Below are positions 15,989 through 24,061 of a stretch of 64,000 nucleotides of DNA, piece after piece. The DNA lies in assembly GCF_014646135.1 (NCBI RefSeq), contig NZ_BMMW01000001.1, positions 513,570 to 577,569 of the forward strand, given 5' to 3'. The notes beneath the pieces were generated by a model. The model saw only the letters and a program-made list of their open reading frames with translations, was not told the origin of the DNA and did not search any database. The DNA is from Nocardia camponoti. Its GTDB lineage: Bacteria; Actinomycetota; Actinomycetes; Mycobacteriales; Mycobacteriaceae. Both the position numbers and the translations under genes were made by a program. Numbering within the stretch: position 1 is the stretch's first letter; every line of letters begins with the position of its first letter.

Positions 15989-17068
15989 ATGCGCGACGTT
16001 TCTCCCGGGATTGATCGACGGGCGATGCTGGGCGGAATGGCCGCTGGGCTCGGGCTGGCCGGTGGGCTTCTCGGCTTGAGCCCGGCTGCCGCCGTGCCCG
16101 CCGAGGTCACGAAATATGGTGTGCCGCAACGTGGTTCGTCGGTGCGCGCGCTGTTGACCGGCGACGCGGGCACCGGCACGCGCACGCAGTGGACCGTCGC
16201 CGACGCCGCGCGGTCGGTGCACGCGCGCACCCCCTTCGATCTGGCGATTGGGTTGGGCGACAACATCTATGAGACGGGCCCGAACGGTCCCGATGACACC
16301 CAATTCGCTGACAAATTCGAAAACCCCAACGCGGGACTCGATTTCCCGTGGGCGATGGTGTTGGGCAACCACGACACGTCGTCGATCTTCCCTGGCGACG
16401 GCGGCTGGTTGGCGCGCGGCAACGACGAGGTCGCTTATCACGCGAAGTCGGCGCGGTGGTGGATGCCGAGTCGCTACTACTCGGTGCGGGTGCCCGAGGT
16501 GGCGCCGATTGTCGAGTTCTTCATCCTCGATGTGAACCCGCTCGCCGCCTACATTCCGCCGCTGCTCGACCCGTACTGGGCGGTGAACGGCACGTTTATG
16601 AACGAGCAGCGGGCGTGGCTTGACCAGGCGTTAGCGTCGTCGACGGCGCAGTGGAAGATCGCTTGCACGCATCAGCCGTATTTGAGCAACGGCCCACACG
16701 GCAACGCGGGCAACTACGAAGGTCTGCCGATCGAGCCACTCAACGGTGTGCACGCGAAGCGTTTCTTCGAAGACCATGTCCTTGGCAAGGTTTCGCTGCT
16801 GCTGTCGGGTCACGACCACACGTTGCAGGTGCTTGAGCCGACGGTCGCGTGCAAGGGGACGCGTCAGATTGTGTCGGGCGCCGCGGCGAAGACATCGAGC
16901 GGTATGCCGCGCGTCGGTGCGGGGACGAACCCCGAAATGTATTACACCCAAAGCGAATTGGGCTTCATGGTGCTGGACGCGACAACGTCGTCGCTTGGGC
17001 TGAAAGTGATGACGGTCGACCCGGCGACCGGGCACGCGGCTACGGCGTTTGAACGCCGCTTGGCATAA
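15989..17068 (+). CDS. Exported metallophosphoesterase (purple acid phosphatase-like)
   Basis: About 359 residues with a Tat-type signal: twin arginine in GIDRRAMLGG, a hydrophobic stretch, and cleavage near AAAVPA. The calcineurin-like metal-binding motifs are in order: LLTGDAGTG, LAIGLGDNIYETG (GDN), MVLGNHDTSS (GNHD), ACTHQPYLSNG (H) and LLLSGHDHTLQV (GHDH). It is thus a di-metal phosphoesterase acting outside the membrane. ATG 15989 is chosen for its strong AGGAAAGGG upstream; ATG 15965 and GTG 15953 are in frame but lack one. The last two codons and the stop form part of palindromic element B. Confidence 0.88.
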   Translation: MRDVSPGIDRRAMLGGMAAGLGLAGGLLGLSPAAAVPAEVTKYGVPQRGSSVRALLTGDAGTGTRTQWTVADAARSVHARTPFDLAIGLGDNIYETGPNGPDDTQFADKFENPNAGLDFPWAMVLGNHDTSSIFPGDGGWLARGNDEVAYHAKSARWWMPSRYYSVRVPEVAPIVEFFILDVNPLAAYIPPLLDPYWAVNGTFMNEQRAWLDQALASSTAQWKIACTHQPYLSNGPHGNAGNYEGLPIEPLNGVHAKRFFEDHVLGKVSLLLSGHDHTLQVLEPTVACKGTRQIVSGAAAKTSSGMPRVGAGTNPEMYYTQSELGFMVLDATTSSLGLKVMTVDPATGHAATAFERRLA

Positions 17069-17135
17069 CCGTGCACGTTCGGGCCCTACCACCCGGATTT
17101 GGGGCGTAGGGCCGCGAACGTGCACGAATATGCCA
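17061..17135. repeat. Dispersed palindromic element, copy B
   Basis: Left arm 17061-17090, right arm about 17101-17135. The outer parts TGGCATAACCGTGCACGTTC and TGGCATATTCGTGCACGTTC (right arm complemented) match each other and copy A at 1854-1926; the inner GGCCCTAC stem is specific to this copy. It lies between the convergent phosphatase and HelD/HelR genes, overlaps the last codons of the former, and could act as a bidirectional terminator. Confidence 0.7.
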
Positions 17136-17159
17136 CTTGTGACGCAACCACGTGGTTGC

Positions 17160-19337
17160 TCAGGCGGCAGGTACCTCGGCTAGTCCCGCCAACATCGGGG
17201 GCAGCGGGGCGGTGTGGAGTACGCCCAAGCGTTGGGTTGCTCGGGTTAGGGCCACGTAAAGGTCTGCTGCGCCTCGGGTGGTGTCGGTGAGAAGGTGGTC
17301 CGGGTCGATGATGAGGACCGAGTCGTATTCCAAACCCTTCGTCGCGGCGGCAGGGGTCGTACCTTCGATGTCGGGCGGGCCGATGATGATGCTGGTGCCA
17401 GGCAGTGCCGCCTCGGTTTCAGTGAATTGCTTTATCGCTGTTGCCATTTCGATTCGGTCGGTGACCTGACGCGACCACGGTTGGACGCCGCATTCGCGGA
17501 CTGATTCGGCTGGTTTCAGGTCGGGGGCGAATTCGGCGAGCACGTCGGCGGCCACCGCCATGATTTCGGCCGGGGTGCGGTAGTTCACGGTGAGCTGACG
17601 GTAAGCCCAGCGGCCCGGCACGTAGTCGTCGAGCATCGCACCCCAGCTCGTCGCTCCCGCCGCTGACCTGCGCTGGGCGAGGTCGCCGACGATGGTGAAC
17701 GACTTCGCTGGGCAGCGGCGCATCAGGACGCGCCAGTCCATCGCCGACAATTCCTGCGCCTCGTCGACCACGATGTGGCGGTAGGTCCAATCCCGGTCTG
17801 CCGCAGCACGTTCCGCCAATACCCGGGTGTCGCGTTCGACGAACCGGTCGGCCAGGTCGGTGCCGAACAGCATGTCTTGGGCGAAGAGGTGGTCCTCGTC
17901 GTCCATGTGATCCTCACGCTGGACGAGGGTGTCTAACACCGCCGCGGCGTAGGCGGCTTCCTGCTTGGCTTCGGCTTTCGCCGCGGAGTCGTCAACCGGG
18001 ATCGGGCCGAGCAGTTCGATCAGTTCGTCGAGCAGCGCAACATCGGAAACGGTCCACGCAGAGCCGTTTTCGCGGTGCAGGATCGGATCGGCACCTGCCG
18101 ATGCCAACCGGGCAGGCGACGAAAGTAGCTCAGCGAGAACGTCTTCCGGCTCGAGCAGCGGCCACAGGTCGTCGATGAGCGCGCGGAAGTCCGCGTGCTC
18201 GGCCAACTCGCTGAGCAGGTCAGCGCGCATGTGCTCCCATGCTTCGCGGTCATCGCGCGTCAGCCAGCCCTTGCCGATTTTGCCGATCGCGCGTTCGGTG
18301 AGTGCCCACGTGAGCACGTCGAGGAACACCGAGCGCGCCTGATTGTGCGGGCGATCCGATCCCCGCGCTTCGTCGCGCGCCCACTCGACCGTCGGGGCAT
18401 CAACCCGCAGCGCGACGTCGGCCAACTCGATCACCACCGGCTCGGCAGGCAACCGCTGACGGTCGGCAACGGCGGCAGCGAGCACGTCGACCATCGTCAA
18501 CGAGCCCTTCAACGCAACCACCTCCGGCGCGTCCTCGGCGGTCGCGACCAACCCCGGCAACAACCCGCCGGTCGTGGTGAACACCACGTTCGTCTCGCCC
18601 AGCGACGGCAAGACGTGCGCGATGTGGTCGAGAAACGCCGGGTTCGGCCCAACAACGAGCACGCCCTGGCGTTGCATCCGCTCCCGCTGCGTGTAGAGCA
18701 GGTAGGCGACCCGATGCAGCGCGACGACCGTCTTGCCCGTACCCGGGCCACCCTCGATGACAACAACGCCCGCGTTGTCGAGGCGAATGATCTCGTCCTG
18801 CTCCGCCTGAATCGTGGCGACGATGTCGCGCATGTGCTCGCCACGCGGCGCCGAAACAGCAGCGAGCAGCGCCGCGTCACCGCCCGCGCTCGCATCCGGT
18901 TTGCCCAGCGCTTCGTCGGTGAAATCGACCACCTCGCGCCCGCGCGTGTGAAACTGGCGACGCCGACTCATCCCTTCCGGGCTCGCCGCCGTCGCGACAT
19001 AAAACGCGCGCGCGGCGGGCGCACGCCAATCCAGTAGCAGCGGTTCGAACTCGTCCGCCTCGTCGAAAAGCCCGATGCGACCGATGTAGCTGCGCGTGCC
19101 GTCGACGCCGTCGATGCGGCCGAAGCACAGACCGTTGTCGGCCACATTCAACCGACTGACCTCACGCCCCAACGCCCGAACCTGCGCGTCGCGTTCCATC
19201 GGCGAAATACCCTGCTCACGCAACGTCTCGGCATACAACTCGCCGACCCGCGCCCGCTCGGTATCTAACCGCGCATAAAGCTCACCAACATAGGCGCGCT
19301 CAGCAACCACTTCATCGGCATACGTGTTTTCTCGCAC
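17160..19337 (-). CDS. HelD/HelR RNA polymerase recycling ATPase (UvrD/Rep-like)
   Basis: About 726 residues, like the actinobacterial HelD (M. smegmatis) and HelR (M. abscessus, Streptomyces) proteins. The N-terminal coiled-coil arm is visible (ERAYVGELYARLDTERARVG), then FGRIDGVDGTRSYIGRIGLF, Walker A VIEGGPGTGKTVVALHR, the Walker B region HIVVDEAQELSAMDWR, QLTVNYRTPAEI, and the last helicase motif DLYVALTRATQRLGV. These proteins remove stalled RNA polymerase from DNA and in some species protect against rifamycins. GTG 19337 has GGGAGG 7 nt upstream; ATG 19388 adds a non-family extension. Telling HelD from HelR needs a tree. Confidence 0.88.
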   Translation of the reverse strand: MRENTYADEVVAERAYVGELYARLDTERARVGELYAETLREQGISPMERDAQVRALGREVSRLNVADNGLCFGRIDGVDGTRSYIGRIGLFDEADEFEPLLLDWRAPAARAFYVATAASPEGMSRRRQFHTRGREVVDFTDEALGKPDASAGGDAALLAAVSAPRGEHMRDIVATIQAEQDEIIRLDNAGVVVIEGGPGTGKTVVALHRVAYLLYTQRERMQRQGVLVVGPNPAFLDHIAHVLPSLGETNVVFTTTGGLLPGLVATAEDAPEVVALKGSLTMVDVLAAAVADRQRLPAEPVVIELADVALRVDAPTVEWARDEARGSDRPHNQARSVFLDVLTWALTERAIGKIGKGWLTRDDREAWEHMRADLLSELAEHADFRALIDDLWPLLEPEDVLAELLSSPARLASAGADPILHRENGSAWTVSDVALLDELIELLGPIPVDDSAAKAEAKQEAAYAAAVLDTLVQREDHMDDEDHLFAQDMLFGTDLADRFVERDTRVLAERAAADRDWTYRHIVVDEAQELSAMDWRVLMRRCPAKSFTIVGDLAQRRSAAGATSWGAMLDDYVPGRWAYRQLTVNYRTPAEIMAVAADVLAEFAPDLKPAESVRECGVQPWSRQVTDRIEMATAIKQFTETEAALPGTSIIIGPPDIEGTTPAAATKGLEYDSVLIIDPDHLLTDTTRGAADLYVALTRATQRLGVLHTAPLPPMLAGLAEVPAA

Positions 19338-19390
19338 CGCACCCTCCCAATCACCGGCAATCAACCAAGAGCAGTGATTGTGCGGCATGA

Positions 19391-19415
19391 CCGGGGCCTT
19401 GCCGCAAGGCCCCGG
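19391..19415 (-). terminator. Stem-loop at the end of the ABC-monooxygenase operon
   Basis: CCGGGGCCTTGC (19391-19402) and its complement (19404-19415) form a compact GC-rich hairpin just after the last gene of the operon. Confidence 0.7.
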
Positions 19416-19420
19416 GTGCG

Positions 19421-20512
19421 TTATAACCTAGAGAGGGAATCAGTGAGCAGCGGCAATACGTCGCGCGCGATGCGTTCGGTCTCTTCCACGTACGGCCAGT
19501 TCTGCAAGATGAACGCGTCGATCCCCGCAGCCGCGTAATCACGCAGCCGCGCCGCGACGGTTTCCGGGTCGCCAACAATCGCCAGCCCCGGCCCCACCCG
19601 CAGCAGGCCAAAGCCCGACCAAATATCCGGTTCGATTTCCAGTTCACGCGCGTGCGTTGGGCGCTTGCCCGCGTGGAAGCCCAGCTGACGGAGCTGGCCA
19701 ACCGAATCGCCTGCCGCCAAATTGGCGAGGAATTTCTCGATGAACCCGTCGTCGGCGCGGTCGAGCAATTCTTGTGCCGCCGCCCACGCCTCTTCTTTCG
19801 TGTCACGCACGATCACGTTGAACTGGCAGCCAACCTTGATGGTGCGACCCTGCTTCGCCGCGGCGGCGCGGGCGCGAGAGATCTTGTCGGTCAACAACTC
19901 CCACGGCTCACCCCAGGTGGCGTACACGTCGGCATGCTTGGCCGCGACCTCGATCGCCGCGTCCGACGAACCACCAAACCAAATGGGCGGATACGGCTTC
20001 TGCACGGGCCGAATACCGATGAAACCCCCGGTAATGGAAATGAATTCACCAGCGAAATCAACACCGCGCCCGGAAATCAATTCCTTATATACGTGCAGGA
20101 ATTCATCGGTGTAACGGTAACGGGCATCGTGGTCGAGCGCGACACCCGCAGCGGCCGTACCGCCAAGGCGCCCAGCCGTATTCGACAGCGATCCGGTGAC
20201 AATATTGGTGAGAATGCGACCATTCGACAGTTCATCAAAGGTCGCGACCTGCTTCGCCAGTGTCGCCGGAGTGGTCACGGTGGGGTGGATGGCGAGCAGA
20301 AACTTCATGCGGCTGGTCGCACCAATCACCGACGCCGACGTGACCCACGGGTCAGGACCTGCGCCGATACCAGTCGCGACAAGCGCGCCCGCGTATCCAC
20401 CGTCATCAATGGCTTGCGCGTCGCGGACCAAATGCGGGTAGCCGCCGGAATTGTTTTCCCACGGATATTGCGCGGGCGACGAGGAAAGGAAACTGTAAAT
20501 CTCGGGACTCAT
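19421..20512 (-). CDS. LLM-class FMN-dependent monooxygenase (SsuD-like)
   Basis: About 363 residues, resembling alkanesulfonate monooxygenase SsuD. Features: YPWENNSGGYPHLVRDAQAI near the start, MKFLLAIHPTVTTPATLAKQVATF, the typical ELSNGRILTNIVTGS, YTDEFLHVYKELISG, and PYPPIWFGGSSDAAIEVAAKHADVY. SsuD-type enzymes desulfonate alkanesulfonates to aldehyde plus sulfite with reduced FMN. Here it is the last gene of an ABC import operon (ATGA overlap with the ATPase gene), so import and oxidation probably serve the same sulfur-containing compound; this is inference. AGGAG lies 8 nt before ATG 20512. Confidence 0.88.
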   Translation of the reverse strand: MSPEIYSFLSSSPAQYPWENNSGGYPHLVRDAQAIDDGGYAGALVATGIGAGPDPWVTSASVIGATSRMKFLLAIHPTVTTPATLAKQVATFDELSNGRILTNIVTGSLSNTAGRLGGTAAAGVALDHDARYRYTDEFLHVYKELISGRGVDFAGEFISITGGFIGIRPVQKPYPPIWFGGSSDAAIEVAAKHADVYATWGEPWELLTDKISRARAAAAKQGRTIKVGCQFNVIVRDTKEEAWAAAQELLDRADDGFIEKFLANLAAGDSVGQLRQLGFHAGKRPTHARELEIEPDIWSGFGLLRVGPGLAIVGDPETVAARLRDYAAAGIDAFILQNWPYVEETERIARDVLPLLTDSLSRL

Positions 20513-22275
20513 GAACGCACTCCTAGTCGCGTTGCCAGGCTGGGGGAATCGGCCACCAGTGCCCGGGTGTATTCGTGGGTGGGGGAGTCGAGCACGGCAT
20601 TGGTCGCGCCCGCTTCGACAACATGACCGTCGCGCAGCACAACAACGCGGTCGGCGACGGCACGGACGACGCCGAGGTCATGGGTGATGAACAGCAACGC
20701 GACACCGTCAGCGCGCAACCGCGCGAGCAGGTCGAGCACCGCCGCTTGCACGGAAACGTCGAGCGCGGAAGTGATTTCGTCGCAAATGAGCACCTGCGGG
20801 TCGCCGAGCAGGGCGCGGGCGATGGCGACACGTTGACGTTCGCCGCCGGACAGGTCGCGCGGGAACAGGTCGAGCACCCGATCAGCCAGAGCGACGCGCG
20901 TCAAGGTCGCGCGCACCTTCTCATCGGCCTGGGCTCCCGCGCCGAAATGCTTGGCGACGTCACGCAGGGTCGCGCCGATGCGGCGACGCGGGTTCAGTGC
21001 GCGTTGCGAGTTCTGAAACACCAAACCCAGTGCGGCGCGCTCAGTTTGGGAACGGCCGCGCGCAGTCGGGGCTGGCGCGACACCGTCGAGTTCGACCGTG
21101 CCCGACAGCCGCGCGCCGAGTCCGACGAGCCCGCGTGCGAGAGTTGTTTTCCCGGAACCGGATTCGCCAACGACGGCCACGCATTCGCCGCGAGCGACCT
21201 CGAGCGAAACCTGGTGCAGCACAGCGGACTTGCCGTACCGCGCGTCGACTTCGTGCACGCGAAGAACGGGCAACGCGTCGGCGACTGCGGTTCGCGGCGC
21301 GTCAACAACGTCGTCGGAACCCACGTCAACCAGTGCACCCTGATGCACGCACGCGACCGAATGTGTCTGCGACAGCGCCACTTCCACGGGGATGCTCGCC
21401 CGGCAGGCATCGGTGGCGAACGCGCAGCGTGGCGCGAACGCGCATCCGTCCGTGAGGTGACCGAGCTGCGGCGCTCGACCCGGAATGGCCCGCACCGGCC
21501 GCGACGACGCCACGTCGGGAATGGCAGCAAGCAGCCCCCGCGTGTACGGATGCGCTGGCGTGTCGAAAATGTCGTCGCGCGAACCACTTTCGGCGATGCG
21601 CCCCGCGTAGAGGACGACAACGCGGTCGGCGATCTGCTCGACAACAGCCAGGTCATGCGACACATACACCGCCGCGGTGGAGTATCGGGCGCACAGCGTG
21701 CGCAGGGTGTCGAGGATGCGGGCCTGGGTCGTGACGTCCAGCGCCGTTGTCGGCTCATCGAGCACGACCACGGCGGGACGGGTGACGAACGCGGTCGCGA
21801 TGATCAACCGTTGCTGTTGTCCACCCGACAGTTGATGCGGGAATCGTCGGGTGAAGTCGGCGTCGGCGGGGAGCCCAACGTCGGTCAACGCGGTCGACAC
21901 CCGTTCAGCCACACCGGCACTGGCGAGGTCAGGAAAGTGGGTGCGCACCGTTTCGGCGAGGACCGCCCCGACGCGTTGTCGGGGGTCGAGCGCCGACCCG
22001 GGATCTTGCGCGACGTAGGCGACGCGCCGACCACGCACCGAGGTGGCGTCGGCAAGCACATCGACGCCGTCGACGGAAACGCGACCACCAACGATGCGCG
22101 AACCACTGCGTGTGTAGCCGAGCAACGCCATCGCCGCCGTCGTCTTGCCCGACCCCGATTCGCCAACGAGGCCGACGATTTCGCCAGCGGCCAGGGTGAG
22201 TTCGAACCCGCTCACAATCGAGGTGTCGTCATCGAGGGCGACGCGCAAGTCCGTCACGGTCACGACATCGCTCAT
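20509..22275 (-). CDS. ABC transporter double ATPase (DppD-DppF fusion type)
   Basis: 588 residues with two complete ABC domains, as in fused oligopeptide/nickel importers. Domain 1: Walker A GLVGESGSGKTTAAM, signature LSGGQQQRLIIATAF, Walker B VVVLDEPTTALD, then the oligopeptide-ABC C-terminal extension with the cysteines of CAFAPRCAFATDAC. Domain 2: VVGESGSGKTTLARG, signature LSGGERQRVAIARAL, Walker B VLICDEITSALD. The second site has Ile-Thr in place of the usual Pro-Thr, seen in other DppF-like domains. AGGAG precedes ATG 22275. It overlaps both flanking genes by 4 bp. Confidence 0.92.
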   Translation of the reverse strand: MSDVVTVTDLRVALDDDTSIVSGFELTLAAGEIVGLVGESGSGKTTAAMALLGYTRSGSRIVGGRVSVDGVDVLADATSVRGRRVAYVAQDPGSALDPRQRVGAVLAETVRTHFPDLASAGVAERVSTALTDVGLPADADFTRRFPHQLSGGQQQRLIIATAFVTRPAVVVLDEPTTALDVTTQARILDTLRTLCARYSTAAVYVSHDLAVVEQIADRVVVLYAGRIAESGSRDDIFDTPAHPYTRGLLAAIPDVASSRPVRAIPGRAPQLGHLTDGCAFAPRCAFATDACRASIPVEVALSQTHSVACVHQGALVDVGSDDVVDAPRTAVADALPVLRVHEVDARYGKSAVLHQVSLEVARGECVAVVGESGSGKTTLARGLVGLGARLSGTVELDGVAPAPTARGRSQTERAALGLVFQNSQRALNPRRRIGATLRDVAKHFGAGAQADEKVRATLTRVALADRVLDLFPRDLSGGERQRVAIARALLGDPQVLICDEITSALDVSVQAAVLDLLARLRADGVALLFITHDLGVVRAVADRVVVLRDGHVVEAGATNAVLDSPTHEYTRALVADSPSLATRLGVRS

Positions 22276-23096
22276 GACAACTCCTGTTTCACTTTGGCTG
22301 GCTTACGCTTGGCACCGCTAAGGCCCTCCGCGAAAGAATTCGTGCCGAGCGCGAACAGCGCGATCATCACGACCGGTGCGAGCACGGCCCACGGTTGCAC
22401 CCGGATTCCCGACCGGTTTTCGTTGATCATCAACGCCCAGTCGGCGGCGGGTGCGGCGACGCCATATCCGAGGAAGCCGATCGCGCCGAGGATCCCGACG
22501 GCCCAGGTGAGCATGCTGCCGACATGAACGAGCAGCGGCGCGGCGATATTGGGCAGGATCTCGCGCAGCAGGATCGTGGTGCGGGGGTAGCCGAGCATTT
22601 CCGCGACCTCCACGTACTCCTGGCCAGTGACTTCGAGCGTCGCCGCCCGCGCCAACCGGACGACGCCGGGCAGGAACGCGACGGCGACCACCGCGACGAC
22701 AAGCCCTTCGTGATGACCAAGCATCGAAACAACAAGCAGGACAAGGACAATGATCGGGAACGCTAAGACAATGTCGGCGATCCACGTGGTCGCGGTGTCG
22801 AGCGGTCCGCGCAGATACCCGGCGAGCATCCCGATGGCGGTGCCGATGACAGCGGCGGCCAGTGTCGCGGCGAGCGTCATCCAGATGAGGGTGAAGCCGC
22901 CATGCAGGGTGCGTGACAGCACGTCGCGGCCGAGGAAGTCGTAGCCGAGTGGGGCGACGGCGTCGGGTGAACCGTAGGTGGGGCCAAGCAGTTCTTCGGC
23001 GCGGTGGGGCGCGAGGAACGGGCCTACTAACCCGACGATGAGGACGAAAGCTGTTGCGAAGACGCCGAATACGGCCTGTCCGGACAGTCGGTTCAT
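22272..23096 (-). CDS. ABC transporter permease (DppC-like)
   Basis: 274 residues, with an N-terminal hydrophobic segment followed by the DppC-type HPLGYDFLGRD-like motif (here PLGYDFLGRDVLSRTLHGG). The ATPase-contact EAA loop is VEVAEMLGYPRTTILLREILPNIAAPLLV. About six membrane helices. It forms the import channel with the next permease for a peptide-, nickel- or organosulfur-type substrate. ATG overlaps the stop of the upstream permease. Confidence 0.92.
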   Translation of the reverse strand: MNRLSGQAVFGVFATAFVLIVGLVGPFLAPHRAEELLGPTYGSPDAVAPLGYDFLGRDVLSRTLHGGFTLIWMTLAATLAAAVIGTAIGMLAGYLRGPLDTATTWIADIVLAFPIIVLVLLVVSMLGHHEGLVVAVVAVAFLPGVVRLARAATLEVTGQEYVEVAEMLGYPRTTILLREILPNIAAPLLVHVGSMLTWAVGILGAIGFLGYGVAAPAADWALMINENRSGIRVQPWAVLAPVVMIALFALGTNSFAEGLSGAKRKPAKVKQELS

Positions 23097-24061
23097 GCCA
23101 ACGCTCCCAGGTCAGTCGCGGTGCGAAGTCGGGGAGTGAGCAACACCGTCGCCACGTCAGCGGCCAGGTTCACCGCGACTACCCCGGCCGCGATCGCGAG
23201 CACCGACGCCTGGACGACGGGGAGGTCACGCATCCCGACCGCACCGTCGAGGCCAGAGCCGATACCCGGGTAGCTGAACGCGACCTCGATAACGACCGTT
23301 CCGCCGATGAGCACGCTCGTCGTCAACGCCAACCCTTGGATCGCGGGCACGAGCGCGTTGGGCAGCACGTGACGGGCCAGCACCGCACGCGGGGGCAGGC
23401 CGCGCAGTCGGGCGGCGAGCACGTAGTCGGAGTCGAGTGCCGCGACCACCGCCGCGCGCACCTGCCGCAACAAATACGGGACGGTCGAGACGATCAACGC
23501 GATCGCGGGCAACACCACATACGTCGGCTGCGCTAACGCGGAGCGACGGGGGTCGAGCAGTGACGCGGCAGGCAGAAACTCGAAAACCGACGTCGCGAAC
23601 ACCAAAATCAGCACGACAGCCAGCACGAACCCGGGAATCGCCTTGCACAGCACCGCGACATTCACCACGGCACGGTCGAGCCAACTGTCCCGTCGCAGCG
23701 CTGCGACCGTGCCCAGCCACAACGCGAGCGGCACCGACACAGCCAACACGACAAGCAGCAGCGCGAGCGTGTTCGACAACCACCCGCCGACGGTCGTCGT
23801 CACCGGCACGGACGTGTCGAGCGACTTGCCGAAGTCGAACCGCACCGCGTCGGCAAGCCAACGCCCGTAACGCACAAGCAGCCCGTCATCGAGACCGAGT
23901 CGGTGGTGCAGTTTCGCGATTTCCTCAGGGCGCGCGTCGGGACCGAGGATCGTGCGTGCGGGATCCGACGGCAGCGCCACCGTCGCGGCGAACACGATCA
24001 GCGAAACCACCCAAATCGCGACAACGCCAGCGAGCGCGCGACGCAGCAACCACGCGGTCAC
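23093..24061 (-). CDS. ABC transporter permease (DppB-like)
   Basis: About 322 residues, six membrane helices. DppB features: RRALAGVVAIWVVSLIVF at the N-terminus, RTILGPDARPEEI, GLDDGLLVRYGRWLADAVRFDFGKSL and the EAA-type YVLAARLRGLPPRAVLARHVLPNAL. GTG 24061 is preferred because it makes a GTGA overlap with the binding-protein gene; an upstream in-frame ATG at 24091 would overlap that gene by more than 30 bp. Confidence 0.92.
   Translation of the reverse strand: MTAWLLRRALAGVVAIWVVSLIVFAATVALPSDPARTILGPDARPEEIAKLHHRLGLDDGLLVRYGRWLADAVRFDFGKSLDTSVPVTTTVGGWLSNTLALLLVVLAVSVPLALWLGTVAALRRDSWLDRAVVNVAVLCKAIPGFVLAVVLILVFATSVFEFLPAASLLDPRRSALAQPTYVVLPAIALIVSTVPYLLRQVRAAVVAALDSDYVLAARLRGLPPRAVLARHVLPNALVPAIQGLALTTSVLIGGTVVIEVAFSYPGIGSGLDGAVGMRDLPVVQASVLAIAAGVVAVNLAADVATVLLTPRLRTATDLGALA

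Noticed and set aside
20575..22527. 650-codon open frame on the plus strand
   Set aside because: Shadow of the double ABC ATPase gene; the high GC content removes stop codons from the antisense frame.
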